From Paracoccaceae bacterium (GTDB lineage Bacteria > Pseudomonadota > Alphaproteobacteria > Rhodobacterales > Rhodobacteraceae): 51,576 nucleotides of DNA. Positions within the stretch are counted from its first letter, which is position 1. Each line of letters opens with the position of its first letter. The notes below the pieces were generated by a model. That model was given only the letters and a program-made list of their open reading frames with translations, was not told the origin of the DNA and ran no database searches. Positions 1-9,306 of this stretch are shown here, piece after piece. The stretch lies in NCBI GenBank assembly GCA_026710155.1, contig JAPORQ010000009.1, forward strand, positions 1-51,576, in the 5' to 3' direction. A program made the position numbers and the translations under genes.

Positions 1-12
1 CGAAAACAATAA

Positions 13-276
13 CGGGTTGGGAGACAGTTCAAGCCCATAACTTATAATTGCGAAAAGTTTTATGATCCGGGTTCCGGTCCGGATGTTCGCAGCATCCCCA
101 GGTTCCATCAGGTGGAATTTTTCAAACCGGAAGGTGAATTGCAAATCCGCATGGCCAGGTATGTAATCCCCAAAATTTACCGCAATATGAAAAACACACC
201 CACGCTGATCAGGGACTTGACAGAATTGTTGAACATTCTAAAATACAAATGTGTCTTGGCGATTTTTTTCTCATAA
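13..276 (+). pseudogene. C-terminal fragment of an unrecognised protein
   Basis: This is an open frame of about 87 codons that begins directly after an in-frame TAA at 10-12, so no full gene start is visible. It looks coding: charged and hydrophobic residues alternate, and it contains a Tyr-Asp-Pro-Gly stretch and an Arg-Tyr-Val-Ile-Pro-Lys segment. Internal start codons are a GTG at 112 and an ATG at 151. Its stop overlaps the possible early start (ATG 249) of the next gene but not the preferred GTG at 285. I do not recognise the family. It may be the 3' part of a gene truncated by a frameshift at the window edge. Confidence 0.35.
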
Positions 277-284
277 AGAATACC

Positions 285-560
285 GTGAACAAATCCTTTA
301 AGTTTATTATTTTGGCATGCTTCCTGTGGATCAGTGTGGTACAGGCAGAAGAGAATAGCCCAGTGGATGAAAAACTATCTGCTTGTCTAATGAGTGATGG
401 CAAATCCTGGAATGAATGCTTTTCTGGAAATACCTCAAATTCAGTGGAAGAAATAGCAAATCCTTATTCGGATATTATCGATTTCTTAAATGAACCGGCT
501 GAGGTTGGAATTATCTCCCCCAGTGAAAGCATAAGAAATAGTCTTTCTTCTACACATTAG
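285..560 (+). CDS. Small exported protein of unknown function
   Basis: Translation from the GTG at 285 gives a typical signal peptide: Asn-Lys-Ser-Phe-Lys, then a hydrophobic core ending Val-Val-Gln-Ala, with cleavage predicted after VQA. The mature part is about 70 residues, acidic, with two cysteines (SACLMSDG...NECFSG). An upstream ATG at 249 would add 12 residues before the signal and is less likely. The frame ends in TAG at 558-560, and the same frame continues as hydrophobic coding-like sequence to 1019, so this may be the first part of one longer gene. A small periplasmic protein with a Cys pair would suit a secretion or conjugation apparatus, but that is inference. Confidence 0.45.
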   Translation: MNKSFKFIILACFLWISVVQAEENSPVDEKLSACLMSDGKSWNECFSGNTSNSVEEIANPYSDIIDFLNEPAEVGIISPSESIRNSLSSTH

Positions 561-635
561 GATATCATCATCCAATATTTTGTCCTTTTATTAAAGATTG
601 GTGCTGCCAACTTTGGAATTGCAAGTATTGCGGCA

Positions 636-1019
636 TTGGCCGGATATTTGGTTGCCCTGACACCTCAAGCACCTGTTGTAGCAGCTGTGATCACGGGATT
701 TCTAGGATTGATTCTTGGAGGTTCAGTTGTCTTCATTCGAAATTCTGAGGAAAAATACTCTTTTGCGTTTTGGGCATTTGGGGCTGTGGTATTTTGTTTG
801 GTATTCTATCTAGTCCACGATTACCGAAGAAATGCTGTAATTGAAGCCAGCAATGCTGCACTTTTGGATGAATTATTTACCAAGCAGAAAATACAACAGA
901 AACATGTACAGGAATGTTCTCGTTTTGAATTTAAGATCAATCAAGAACGAAAAGTTGCCAATCTCGAACCACTTACTTTTGACCAGGTATGTCCTGATCT
1001 GTTTTCAATCATACCTTAA
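636..1019 (+). CDS. Two-helix membrane protein, possibly the second half of the preceding gene
   Basis: Residues 1-33 and 46-62 form two strong membrane segments (LVALTPQAPVVAAVITGFLG and an aromatic AFGAVVFCLVFYLV helix). They are followed by a basic, coiled C-terminal tail of about 60 residues with two cysteines. The only local start is a TTG at 636. The frame is already open and hydrophobic from 561, immediately after the TAG that ends the previous gene, and it reads into a helix with no start codon of its own. Either a TTG start is used, or a 245-codon gene has been split by a nonsense mutation. Family unknown. Confidence 0.4.
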   Translation: MAGYLVALTPQAPVVAAVITGFLGLILGGSVVFIRNSEEKYSFAFWAFGAVVFCLVFYLVHDYRRNAVIEASNAALLDELFTKQKIQQKHVQECSRFEFKINQERKVANLEPLTFDQVCPDLFSIIP

Positions 1020-1530
1020 ATTCCAGAATTTTTTTTGGATTTTTATACCTCATCAGTGGCCTGTATTTTTCAGCTGATGCCCTCCTGCATCGATGCTCTC
1101 TCGAAACTCGATGACACGATGGAAAAGCAGCGAATCCAGATACCTGGACTCCTTGGCAGGTTTTGCAGCGAAGCAGCGAACCGATTTTGTCTGTCGCATT
1201 CCCAAAATTGAAAAGTAGCCCTATCCACGAACTGACATACGAAACTCTGATTGGTAAATAAATCATCCTGGTGGCGGATGTGGATCGTTTCAGTATGATC
1301 TTCGATCTCGTATTGGGTCGTTACGACGCTGGATTATCTGCTGGGTGCGATAGTTTATGGCTATCTGACGACCTACCTCGATAGCTACCGCCTGCGTTCG
1401 AAATTCTTGGATGATTCCATTTGCACCCGCTTGCCGGACTGCCTATCTTCCATCATATGGAACAACATGTATAGCCAAATAATCATCCGTCAAGGTAATT
1501 TAATCACTCCGAATATATAATCCTTTGAAC
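1020..1530. other. Decayed stretch without an intact gene
   Basis: No complete gene is visible. A 74-codon open frame on the plus strand at 1299-1520 has coding character, with a hydrophobic YLLGAIVYGYLTTYLDSYRL segment, but no start codon. Near 1080-1210 another frame reads like protein for about 40 codons before a TGA. These are best read as remnants of a disrupted gene. Confidence 0.4.
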
Positions 1531-1666
1531 CTGAATCATAAGTCACGAAACAATAAAAATGATGATGCTAGACCTGAAATTCAGAACTGATTTTGAACCA
1601 AAAATGGTCTTTTGTCTGAAAATGTATTGAATTTGCTTCAGTTTTCGACTTATGGAACAAGCACTT
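1531..1666 (+). repeat. Dispersed repeat, copy A (inverted relative to 21192-21345)
   Basis: Starting at CTGAATCATAAGTCAC and ending around ACTTATGGAACAAGCACTT, this segment aligns by eye over its whole length with the reverse complement of 21192-21345. Shared blocks include CTGAATCAT.AGTCAC, ACAATAAAAATGATG, CAAAA.TGGT and ACTTATGGAACA. Identity is perhaps three quarters, with small indels. It is probably an end of the same family of mobile element, or a MITE. No gene is associated with this copy. Confidence 0.6.
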
Positions 1667-1872
1667 GGAAAAAATCATGGCAGGTCAAACTGAAAAAGGC
1701 CTACACCTTTTGCCAGACGGGATATTGGCTGGTTTCAACCTGTTTGGCAGCCACCAAAACACGGCTTTTCGCCACTCTTTCGTCAGCCAACCAGATGCTT
1801 GCCAACCCTTTAGAATTCGGCCGCGCTCGGGAGGTCTGACTTCTTCCTCTTGGCAAGGGCGGTTCAGTATTT

Positions 1873-1905
1873 CTGAATTGAGGTATCGGGCATACCCCAA
1901 TTCAG
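1873..1905 (+). terminator. Strong hairpin, possible terminator
   Basis: CTGAATTGAGGTAT pairs with ATACCCCAATTCAG (13 of 14 positions) around the loop CGGGC. The sequence just downstream on the plus strand is ATTGTTTTATTT, a moderate T tract. It sits 75 bp beyond the stop of the minus-strand DnaA-domain gene. On the minus strand no T tract follows, so termination would mainly serve transcripts from the left. Confidence 0.45.
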
Positions 1906-1980
1906 ATTGTTTTATTTGGCCCCGATATTGAGCCAAGCGGGTAAGGTCACCAGATTGTCAATAACGGAGAGGGGTTCAGG

Positions 1981-3021
1981 TTAGTCTTCATCACCAATGT
2001 TGGGATTGTCTTGTAGGAGCCTGATGTTGTCGAAGAGAATGCAAAACTGATCCAGAAGAGCCTCCTGGACCGGAGAAGTCTCCATTCTTTCGGTGACCTT
2101 CCGAAGACCGTTGATGACCGTCGTGTGATCACGCCCACCCATGATCTTGCCAATTTCCTGCAGGGAATGGGGCGTCGTCTGGTAGATTATATACATCAGT
2201 AGGTGACGCCTCATGACGATGTCCATCCTGCGAGTCCTTGAATTGATGATTCCCCTTTCCATCTGTTCGGACAATTCCATGATTTCCGCAAAGAGATGGT
2301 GAGATATCCTGTCCCTGCCGCAAATGTCCTTGATGATCATGCGATCAAGTTTCAGCAAACCCATTTGGGTCCCGATCTTGAGAGCTTGAAATCGGTACAG
2401 GAGGGCATGGCCAAGACCCTTCTTGGCATATCTTCGTTCCCATTCCTTTCGAATGAGGAAAAACACATCATCCACTGATGCTTTTTCATCAACAAAACGA
2501 TGCGTGTTTTTCAACTTCTCCAAGGATTGATTGATAAACCCGTTCTGGACTGATTGGTGTGTGAAGATCCTCTTGAGTGCATGTTTTTTCCTCCGACTCA
2601 CCTTCCTGAGTACTGTCCCCACATAGATATCCCACCAGAGGTATTTGCAGTAGGAATTGTAATGCCTCTCGTGAATGACCTTGCAGCGACGATCGTTGGT
2701 ATTGACAACCCAACTGAAAAAAACCGGTCTGGTTATATTCCCATCTTCGGTTTCCAGTGGTGTAACAACGATCCGGTCGATGCCTGACCTGGATTTGTGT
2801 ACAACATGGTTGATGTGACGAAAGGTGGTTTCAGCAGCCAGAAAGGTGAAGATGGATGAATTGATCTGAACCCACAACACCTTTCCTCTCCTGTTTTCCA
2901 TTTTTATGCAGTTTCTCAACGGCAAATTGTCGATAGCGATATTGTCCAGAATCTTGATAAGAATACCATCATTCTGTCTGATACTGCTCGACAGGATTTT
3001 TTGTATGATTTGTTTCATCAT
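1981..3021 (-). CDS. DnaA domain IV DNA-binding protein without an ATPase domain
   Basis: A 346-residue protein. Residues about 255-335 match DnaA domain IV, the helix-turn-helix that reads the DnaA box. They include MRRHLLMYIIY..TPHSLQEIG and the signature GGRDHTTV at residues 295-302. The Asp-His-Thr triplet equivalent to the base-contacting residues of E. coli DnaA is intact. There is no Walker A or AAA+ domain. Residues 1-240 are basic and aromatic and I do not recognise them. The start is the first ATG of an ATG-ATG pair. A near-perfect DnaA box (TGATCCACA, 3113) and a perfect one (3639-3647) lie upstream. Likely roles are transcriptional regulator or replication initiator of the surrounding element; the fold is seen, the role is inferred. 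Confidence 0.75.
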   Translation of the reverse strand: MMKQIIQKILSSSIRQNDGILIKILDNIAIDNLPLRNCIKMENRRGKVLWVQINSSIFTFLAAETTFRHINHVVHKSRSGIDRIVVTPLETEDGNITRPVFFSWVVNTNDRRCKVIHERHYNSYCKYLWWDIYVGTVLRKVSRRKKHALKRIFTHQSVQNGFINQSLEKLKNTHRFVDEKASVDDVFFLIRKEWERRYAKKGLGHALLYRFQALKIGTQMGLLKLDRMIIKDICGRDRISHHLFAEIMELSEQMERGIINSRTRRMDIVMRRHLLMYIIYQTTPHSLQEIGKIMGGRDHTTVINGLRKVTERMETSPVQEALLDQFCILFDNIRLLQDNPNIGDED

Positions 3022-3112
3022 TGCCTCCTAATGTGGCTATATGGTTGATTATTACTTCAAGCTGATGGGACATTTGTACCGAGCAGCTTGCAACGAGTTA
3101 AGAGTTGAAAGA

Positions 3113-3121
3113 TGATCCACA
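3113..3121 (+). promoter_or_regulatory. Near-perfect DnaA box
   Basis: TGATCCACA, 8 of 9 matches to TTATCCACA, lies 92 bp upstream of the DnaA-domain gene start. It is on the plus strand, opposite to the orientation of the perfect boxes relative to their genes. Other 8/9 matches do occur inside coding sequence in this window, so on its own this is weak evidence. Confidence 0.3.
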
Positions 3122-3599
3122 GAATTTTATCAAGCAGATCAACTGATTAACGTGCTCCCATGGGGCTAAGGTAAGAGACAACAATGTCCTTGAAAAAATG
3201 ATGATTAATCCATTGCCGCATCCTTTCCTATTTTCTGATGTGTTGTGTGCCTTGAGGGAAACAGGTTGTTGAACCTGCACCATGGCAAGCCTGTTACCTC
3301 AAGCCCACCAATGGTCCGGAGAAATATTTTCCAGTCATCATTCCCTGTTGCAGTTTGATACTGTTACTCTTGGGATCAATTGGCCGGATGGACAGTTGAG
3401 CAAGGAAATTGCATGTTTTGTGAGTTCTCTCTGAAGATCTGACCCCTTGGTCTGTCTTCAATATCTCATTCCCTGATAGGTTGATGTATCTACTTGAGAG
3501 ATTGTTTTCCGGTATGTTTGTAATGTTATTGTCTCAGTCATTGTTTGTTGCGATGAATGCATGAACTGCATTTGTTCAGGCAACTAAAAAGATTGCTCT

Positions 3600-3647
3600 A
3601 AACTATCAAGCCCACAAATCAGCCTTGGGCAAATCACTTGTGGATAA
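3600..3647 (-). promoter_or_regulatory. Perfect DnaA box plus CTTGATAGTTT motif
   Basis: TTATCCACA reads on the minus strand at 3647-3639, and CTTGATAGTTT reads on the same strand at 3610-3600. The two starts are 37 bp apart. The same pair at the same spacing occurs before the integrase (13362-13409). The bases after the box are also alike: AAGTGATTTGC here and AAGAGATTTTC there. It points toward the DnaA-domain gene, about 620 bp away. Confidence 0.55.
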
Positions 3648-4148
3648 AGCATCATCTTATTTTCAGAAGTGTTTCAACCCCGGTCCTGAAGAATGTCTGT
3701 CTTGATGTCGGGTGATTCATTCGACTGTATATGCTTCAAGGGATAGTACACCCGCACTTTGAAGAGTAATCGTGCAATTGGCCTTGAGAATATACCAATC
3801 CGGCCAATGGTGATTTGGATTGCGGATAATTTGCTACAATCCCCTATGGATTAAGGATCCTGTGACACACCCAAAAAAATTGGATTTCCATGCTTTATTA
3901 GGAAAAATCAACCCTTGAAGCCTGTTCCTGCAGTCCAAAAACGATTGCTAACTAAAATTTTTGGGACGGAAAACTATCTTTGAAACCAAAATTTTGTTTC
4001 TATTTAAAAAAATCCGCCATCATATCGTTGTCATTACTTACAGCTTGTGATGCAAACTTCTGTCAAACCCCAGATGGCATTCAGTCAGTCATCGCTGGGT
4101 AAAGTCCCGATTACACATATCCCCTACCAAATTTATTGAGGTGACATT

Positions 4149-5546
4149 ATGAAATTCAATTTTGAACAAAAAATCGATCTATACAAAGATGGCTTTGAAG
4201 ACAAAAGGAATGATCTGCTGCAGCGTAGGAAAACGGGTAAAGCGCTTTCTTCGCTTTTGAACGGGATCGAGGATCCACTGGTAATAGCCCTTGATAGTCA
4301 GTGGGGTTCCGGTAAAACATATTTCCTGAAGCGGTGGGTTGGCCAACATCTCAAGGAAAATAATGACCAGACCGTGCTGTATTTTGATGCCTTTTCCCAT
4401 GATTATATCAGCGATCCGTTACCAGCACTTGTTACAGCTCTGGAAGGACGTACAAAGAACAAAAATATCAAGAAACTCCAGAATGCAGTGTTCAATTTGG
4501 CAAAAGCAGGAACTCGAGCGGGGGTGGCGGTTGCAACCTCTGGGGTTTCAGAAGCCTTTGGTAAGGTAGGTGAAGGAATTACCAAAGCTTTGGGTGATCA
4601 AGCTGAAAAGAGCCTTGAGGAATACTGGAAGAGGGAGGAAGGAAGAAGTATCGCTATGGAACAATTCCGCGCGGCACTTGAATCTATGGTCTTGGCAGAA
4701 AAAAACAATAAGGTCATTATCGTTGTTGACGAATTGGACCGATGCCGACCGGATTATGCCCTGGAGGTGTTGGAGGTCATCAAGCATTTCTTTTCGGTTG
4801 ACAATGTTCATTTTGTGCTTGGAGTCAATCTTGAGGTTCTAGAGAACATGATTGGGGTGCGTTATGGCAATGAAATTGATGCCAATGCCTACCTACAGAA
4901 ATTCATTCAGATCAAACTTGAACTGCCTGATGAGGTCGAACACCCAGCCCATCAAAATTGGGATGTATCGTTATATCTGGATCGACTCCTTGAGCAATTA
5001 AAGATACCTGAGCATGTAGGAAGGCCTTTGAAATTTCAGATTAAAATAGTGGCCCGTAATAATTCCATCAACTTGCGGCAAATCGAACAAATTGTATCGG
5101 CGGTAAAATTGGCAAACAATTTCTACTTGACTAATGAAAATATAAGACCCGGATGGTTTGATGTCATGAATGACCTGATCATTTCGAGGATAGTACGACC
5201 TGATCTCTATCCAAAGTTTTTAGATGCAACCATCGCACCAGAAGATCTCAAATCCTATCTGGGAACAAATGATAACGAATTGGGGAGAGAACGGGACCCT
5301 GGTTATAATTCCAGAGCAAGTTCAAGTTTTTATTCATGGTTGTATATAACAGAAAATGAACGCTTCAATGACGCCAACGGAAATTTAAGAGATATAATAC
5401 CAAATTATACCTTTAGTCGATATTCATTTTTGTTTCCTGACATAAGCCCAAGAGACATACCACAGAAAATTCAGCGTGAATGGCTTGATCTTTTACAGTT
5501 TTATAAGCCAGATTCAGAAATCAACCAGAACAACAAGCAACCTTAG
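4149..5546 (+). CDS. KAP family P-loop NTPase (copy 1)
   Basis: A 465-residue KAP-type NTPase. Walker A is in DSQWGSGKTYFLKRW (residues 49-63). The KAP Walker B with its DELDR extension is VVDELDRCRPDYALEV (192-207). Between them are a helical insertion (110-160) and no clear transmembrane hairpin, unlike many KAP proteins. A sensor-like segment, NSINLRQIEQIV, follows near residue 305. GAGGTGA seven bases before the ATG is a good ribosome site. A close paralogue lies at 9701-11110. KAP NTPases include PifA, which excludes phage T7 from F-plasmid cells, so an antiviral role is plausible but inferred. No partner gene is in the same operon. Confidence 0.8.
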   Translation: MKFNFEQKIDLYKDGFEDKRNDLLQRRKTGKALSSLLNGIEDPLVIALDSQWGSGKTYFLKRWVGQHLKENNDQTVLYFDAFSHDYISDPLPALVTALEGRTKNKNIKKLQNAVFNLAKAGTRAGVAVATSGVSEAFGKVGEGITKALGDQAEKSLEEYWKREEGRSIAMEQFRAALESMVLAEKNNKVIIVVDELDRCRPDYALEVLEVIKHFFSVDNVHFVLGVNLEVLENMIGVRYGNEIDANAYLQKFIQIKLELPDEVEHPAHQNWDVSLYLDRLLEQLKIPEHVGRPLKFQIKIVARNNSINLRQIEQIVSAVKLANNFYLTNENIRPGWFDVMNDLIISRIVRPDLYPKFLDATIAPEDLKSYLGTNDNELGRERDPGYNSRASSSFYSWLYITENERFNDANGNLRDIIPNYTFSRYSFLFPDISPRDIPQKIQREWLDLLQFYKPDSEINQNNKQP

Positions 5547-5843
5547 TATTGTTCAACTCTTTTTGATTGGATCAGTTAACAGGAGAAACCGTTTATAGTT
5601 TTTTTATCTGACCATAAATGGGCAAAGAAACTGCCGCTTACCGAATATTAGCAAGGCAACATTTATCGAAATGTACCTAATCCAAACTTTAGGATCAATT
5701 GAATGTCGGAAACAAGGGACATGGGAACCATGACCCTTCAATACCTCTCCTATTCTTGAAATTGCTTCTTGAATACAATTATGGTACCTTAATGCCAAAA
5801 TTATGGGTTGAATATATTTCCAGAACAAGAAAATGAATATGAT

Positions 5844-6106
5844 ATGCCCCTCACACTTGAACTCAAGGATTTGATCAAGAAGCGGGCTGACAATGACCAC
5901 AAATTCAGAAGGAGATCATTGATTGATGCAATTGAAGCGCTTATCAATGATGATCTGGGTACCTGTAAAATCATGTTGCTCAGTTATATAATGCTACCAT
6001 TGGCTTTGAAAAGATTGGGAAGGAACTGGGCAAGCACCCCAAAGCCTTAGAGGGATGTTGTCTGAAAGACGTAATCCATTGGCAAACAACCTTTCAAAAA
6101 CTATAA
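5844..6106 (+). pseudogene. Frameshifted addiction-module-type transcriptional regulator
   Basis: The ATG at 5844 opens MPLTLELKDLIKKRADND..., typical of the short regulators paired with RelE/HigB-like killers. After about 50 codons (…KIMLLSYI) the family sequence continues in another frame as NATIGFEKIGKELGKHPKAL, then runs to a TAA at 6104-6106. So a single-base frameshift near 5987 separates the N-terminal part from the helix-turn-helix part. The C-terminus also departs from the expected family ending. No adjacent toxin gene is seen. It was most likely the antitoxin or regulator of a lost module. Confidence 0.6.
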
Positions 6107-6304
6107 GTTATCAGTGCAAGAGAGAAAATGTCAGAATTGTTGAGTTTTCCGCTATGGAAAGGAAACCTGTGAAAATCTAGGTTTTGATATCCCCTTTGAA
6201 TTTTCTTCCAGATATTAATTCACATAACCTCTTTTTGTTTTCTTTCCTTGACCCTGAAAGGGTATGAACATAGCTTTTATGCTTTTGAAGTCGGATTTGG
6301 CATA

Positions 6305-7201
6305 TCAAATCCAAAACGGCTGCCGGTATAGACTGGAAGTCTCATTTCCCAACCTGATCCAACCCATACAATAAATGTCTGGATTGAAATATTTTGGATC
6401 GGCAAACCACCTGGTAGGTACTACAGTTATTTTGTTTGGGTTTTGCCCCAGCCATGCTCCCCGCCAGGAGAAACTTCAATTGGCAATGACATGGTTTTTG
6501 CAAGCCGTCGTCAATCTCAAATCCTCAATGGCCTTGTCAGCAGGATTATGTGAAATTACCCTCATTTCAAACGGCTGTTTGAAATGATTGGTAACCCATT
6601 CGGGATCATCGGAAAACACAAATGTTCTTGGGGTTGTCTGGCATCGTTCGGCAATCAACCCGACAGTTTGCTCATAATATTCCCGGGAACAACTGCTGAA
6701 AATTGATTTGTTTTCTGATCAAGGTAATCGCCCCTTTGACATGTAGGGATATGGATGATTTTGCCTTCATGATTTCCCGATAGATTTTCAGATTTGAACC
6801 TGTTGGTTTTGATTTGAATTCAAAATCCGATCTGATCACATCCTTGCAATTCTGGAAATACCTTTCGGATTGCCAATATCCTCTCATGTAGGTGTTTCGG
6901 TTACCTCCTCGAATTTTGGATTATAGCCCAATACTCCCTGGCGAAACACTTTTGGCCTGGTAAGGCCCAGTTTTTATAACATCCAATGAAATTGATCCAA
7001 AGATCTACTTGGGGGTAGAGGTGATTCAGAGCTATTTTCAACCTGAATATTGAATTGGCTAAATTGCTTAGGAGTAATATCTGCCTTGCTATTATGTTCA
7101 TATAAATCCAGATCAATACCCAAACGTAAAGACAATGCCCTTCCAACTGCATGCTGGAACATCTGGTTACCCAACCCGCCCCTGAGATCTGCAATGATCA
7201 T
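6305..7201 (-). pseudogene. Decayed alpha-1,2-fucosyltransferase (GT11)
   Basis: From the ATG at 7201 the first frame reads MIIADLRGGLGNQMFQHAVG, the GDP-fucose-binding N-terminus typical of GT11 enzymes. Further family blocks lie in other frames: YWQSERYFQN (about 6870), SISLHVKG (about 6750), FVFSDDPEWV (about 6610), and TTACKNHVIAN followed by a stop and then SFSWRGAWLG (about 6470). The last block ends WIRLGNE...FWI at the TGA at 6305. The total span of about 298 codons equals a normal GT11. At least three frameshifts and one nonsense codon make it inactive. It would have used the GDP-fucose made by gmd-fcl at 22518-24587. Confidence 0.8.
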
Positions 7202-7264
7202 GTATTCTGGTTTTATTTCACTTTAACGAATAGTGAGGTTATGCATGAAGCATTTCATAAGAAA

Positions 7265-9184
7265 CTACTGTAATTTCCTTTTGGGTAGCATTTCAGTAAT
7301 AAAACAAGATGGTTTTTGCCTTTTAGTATCGCCCCACGGCATCATCTTAGCTTGAGGATAAGTAATATATATCCATCTTCTTGATCGTGTGACAGCTACA
7401 AAAGCATTGTTGCGTTCTTCTTCGATTTGACGTTCGTTTTTGGCACGATAGTCTGGAAAAGTTCTATCATTCATACCCATAAGAAATACAATATCCTTTT
7501 CTAGCCCCTTCATAGTGTGGACAGTGCTAAGAGTGAGGCCTGTGGTGCTATTGTATTCTGTTAATTGACCCAAGGCCATTGAATTACGAAATGCAGTTAA
7601 GGTATTGCCAAGGCCTTTCCGCTTAAAATTCACCCAATATTGCTTGAATTCACCAAGTTCCAAAAGAGATCTTTCCAATTCCTCCAATGCTTCGTCATCA
7701 GAAGACTTTTTTGCCAAATCTTCTAATGCGCCAGAGAATTTTTCAAACAATTTTGGAAGGTTTGGATCATCAATATCCAGGGCTTTGATAGAGATTAATA
7801 GACTCGAAAGAATTTCTCCAAAAGGATGTTTGCCTTTGGTTACTTCCTTGGAGAATTTCTCTAAAATATCAGGCCGCCCCCATGTTTCAGGTTCCTGTAT
7901 CTTTAATGTAGTACACAGTTTCTTACCATCTACCCAGTCTCTTGGATTGAGATGCAGTCGAATCCCTAAATCAAGTGTCTTTCCAAAATCTGAAGATGGC
8001 TCTGTCAGGCGTTCAGCTTTATTAAGAAAAAAAGGAATTTCCCTTTCTTTCAACTCTTCTTCTAAATTCCTGAAAACATACTGATTCCTGCCTATTACAA
8101 CCATTTTTTCCAGAGAGATTTCACCTTCGATTTCCTCATCAGTTTTATTGGCTAAGAGTGCTTGGATTTTATTGGTAATCCAAGTAGCTTCAGCCAGTTC
8201 ATCCTTTAGGTTATTCTGTAATTTAGCTATTCCTTCCAAGGCGTAATCTGATTTCACCTGTGAATTAAATTTAAGCCTATTTGCAATGCTTATAACGGCC
8301 TTGGATGAACGAAAATTTTCCTTAAGTATATATTTGTTGGCCGTGAATTCTTTTGGAAAGTGCTTGCATAGATATTTCTCAGATGATCCATTGAATCCAT
8401 AGATCATTTGATTTGGGTCACCTACCATTAGAATGCTTGTAATTCGATCTCCACACAATGATTTTACAAATTCATATTGTGCCTTATTAAGATCTTGAGC
8501 CTCATCTATACATAGATGCTTGTATTTTGCCCGATAGATTTGTGCACACCAAGGCTGTTCTATAAGAATACGATTGGCATAAACCAATATATCATCAAAA
8601 TCAATTCCTCCACTATCAAGTAGGGCTTCTTGATATGCTTGGTAGATTTCAAAAAACCGCTCATCTATATTTTTAAATTTTTCCCGTATTTCATGCTCAG
8701 ACAAAAGCTCACGCTTAAGGACAGAAAATTGATTCATATATTGAGTAATAATTTTCTCAAGTTCTTTTTTTTCATCCTTATCTGAGATGTTTAGAAATGT
8801 ATCAATATCTGTTCCTTGGTCCCATAAAGATTGAATAAAAATTGTTTTTCTGTCTTGATCCCTTTCAAAAACATGCAATTCAGAAGGTAGGCCAATAGTA
8901 TGACCATACTGCTCTAGGATACGTTGGGCAATGGAGTGAATGGTTCCAATCCAGCATCTGTCTTGGATGTCATTCACCTCTGATAACCGATTTAACATCT
9001 CTTCAGCAGCTTTATTTGTAAAAGTCAAAGCTATGACACCATCCTTATTGGTGTTTTCAAGGATATATCGTACACGCTCAGTTAACACTCTAGTTTTACC
9101 TGTTCCGGCAGATGCAAGAACCTGCATTGCTCCACCGATTTTTTCTTTAACTATACTTTCTTGTGCTTGAGATAAATTCATCAT
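7265..9184 (-). CDS. UvrD/Rep-type superfamily 1 helicase
   Basis: A protein of about 639 residues starting at the ATG at 9184; a TTG four codons earlier is also possible. Motif I is ASAGTGKTRVLTERV near the N-terminus, motif II is CIDEAQDLNKAQYEF, motif III is MVGDPNQMIYGFNGS, and motif VI is NNAFVAVTRSRR near the C-terminus. All are intact, so it should be an active ATP-dependent 3'-5' helicase. The start overlaps the stop of an upstream open frame (ATGA), which implies translational coupling to a now degraded partner. Being longer than GajB and having a restriction-enzyme remnant upstream, it may be the survivor of a two- or three-gene defence module rather than housekeeping UvrD. Confidence 0.8.
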   Translation of the reverse strand: MMNLSQAQESIVKEKIGGAMQVLASAGTGKTRVLTERVRYILENTNKDGVIALTFTNKAAEEMLNRLSEVNDIQDRCWIGTIHSIAQRILEQYGHTIGLPSELHVFERDQDRKTIFIQSLWDQGTDIDTFLNISDKDEKKELEKIITQYMNQFSVLKRELLSEHEIREKFKNIDERFFEIYQAYQEALLDSGGIDFDDILVYANRILIEQPWCAQIYRAKYKHLCIDEAQDLNKAQYEFVKSLCGDRITSILMVGDPNQMIYGFNGSSEKYLCKHFPKEFTANKYILKENFRSSKAVISIANRLKFNSQVKSDYALEGIAKLQNNLKDELAEATWITNKIQALLANKTDEEIEGEISLEKMVVIGRNQYVFRNLEEELKEREIPFFLNKAERLTEPSSDFGKTLDLGIRLHLNPRDWVDGKKLCTTLKIQEPETWGRPDILEKFSKEVTKGKHPFGEILSSLLISIKALDIDDPNLPKLFEKFSGALEDLAKKSSDDEALEELERSLLELGEFKQYWVNFKRKGLGNTLTAFRNSMALGQLTEYNSTTGLTLSTVHTMKGLEKDIVFLMGMNDRTFPDYRAKNERQIEEERNNAFVAVTRSRRWIYITYPQAKMMPWGDTKRQKPSCFITEMLPKRKLQ

Positions 9185-9306
9185 GTTGGTATCCAACTTT
9201 CGATTGCTTCAAAAGCGCTTTTTGCAGCCTCAATAATTAACTCATTAGGTTTCTTATTATTGGGATTTTCTTTGGGAATTATATACAATATTAGCCATAC
9301 CTGATT
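9181..9306 (-). pseudogene. 3' tail of a gene coupled to the helicase
   Basis: An open frame with no start codon encodes 41 residues ending NELIIEAAKSAFEAIESWIPT, with its TGA overlapping the helicase ATG as ATGA. The acidic amphipathic ending is coding-like. It lies in a different frame from the restriction-enzyme-like remnant just upstream. It may be that remnant's neighbour or its frameshifted end. Confidence 0.35.

Larger units (their letters stand above)
3022..4148. other. 1.1 kb divergent intergenic region, possible control or replication region
   Basis: No convincing gene lies between the DnaA-domain gene (leftward) and the first KAP gene (rightward). The region contains one perfect and one 8/9 DnaA box, an AAACTATCAAG motif at 3600-3610 and AT-rich tracts near 3950-4020. 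I saw no iteron array. Its size, and its position next to a DnaA-like protein, make it a candidate origin or master regulatory region of the element, without direct proof. Confidence 0.35.

Noticed and set aside
558-560. TAG reassigned as a sense codon in this organism
   Set aside because: TAG ends clearly intact genes here, for example KAP copy 1 (5544-5546), so a nonsense mutation or local readthrough is the better reading.
3022-4148. Iteron-type plasmid replication origin
   Set aside because: No tandem repeats were found, only isolated DnaA boxes. The region stays a candidate control region without an origin call.
7265-9184. Second Gabija system (helicase as GajB)
   Set aside because: No OLD-type nuclease precedes it, the upstream remnant reads like a restriction enzyme, and the helicase is longer and more Rep-like than GajB.
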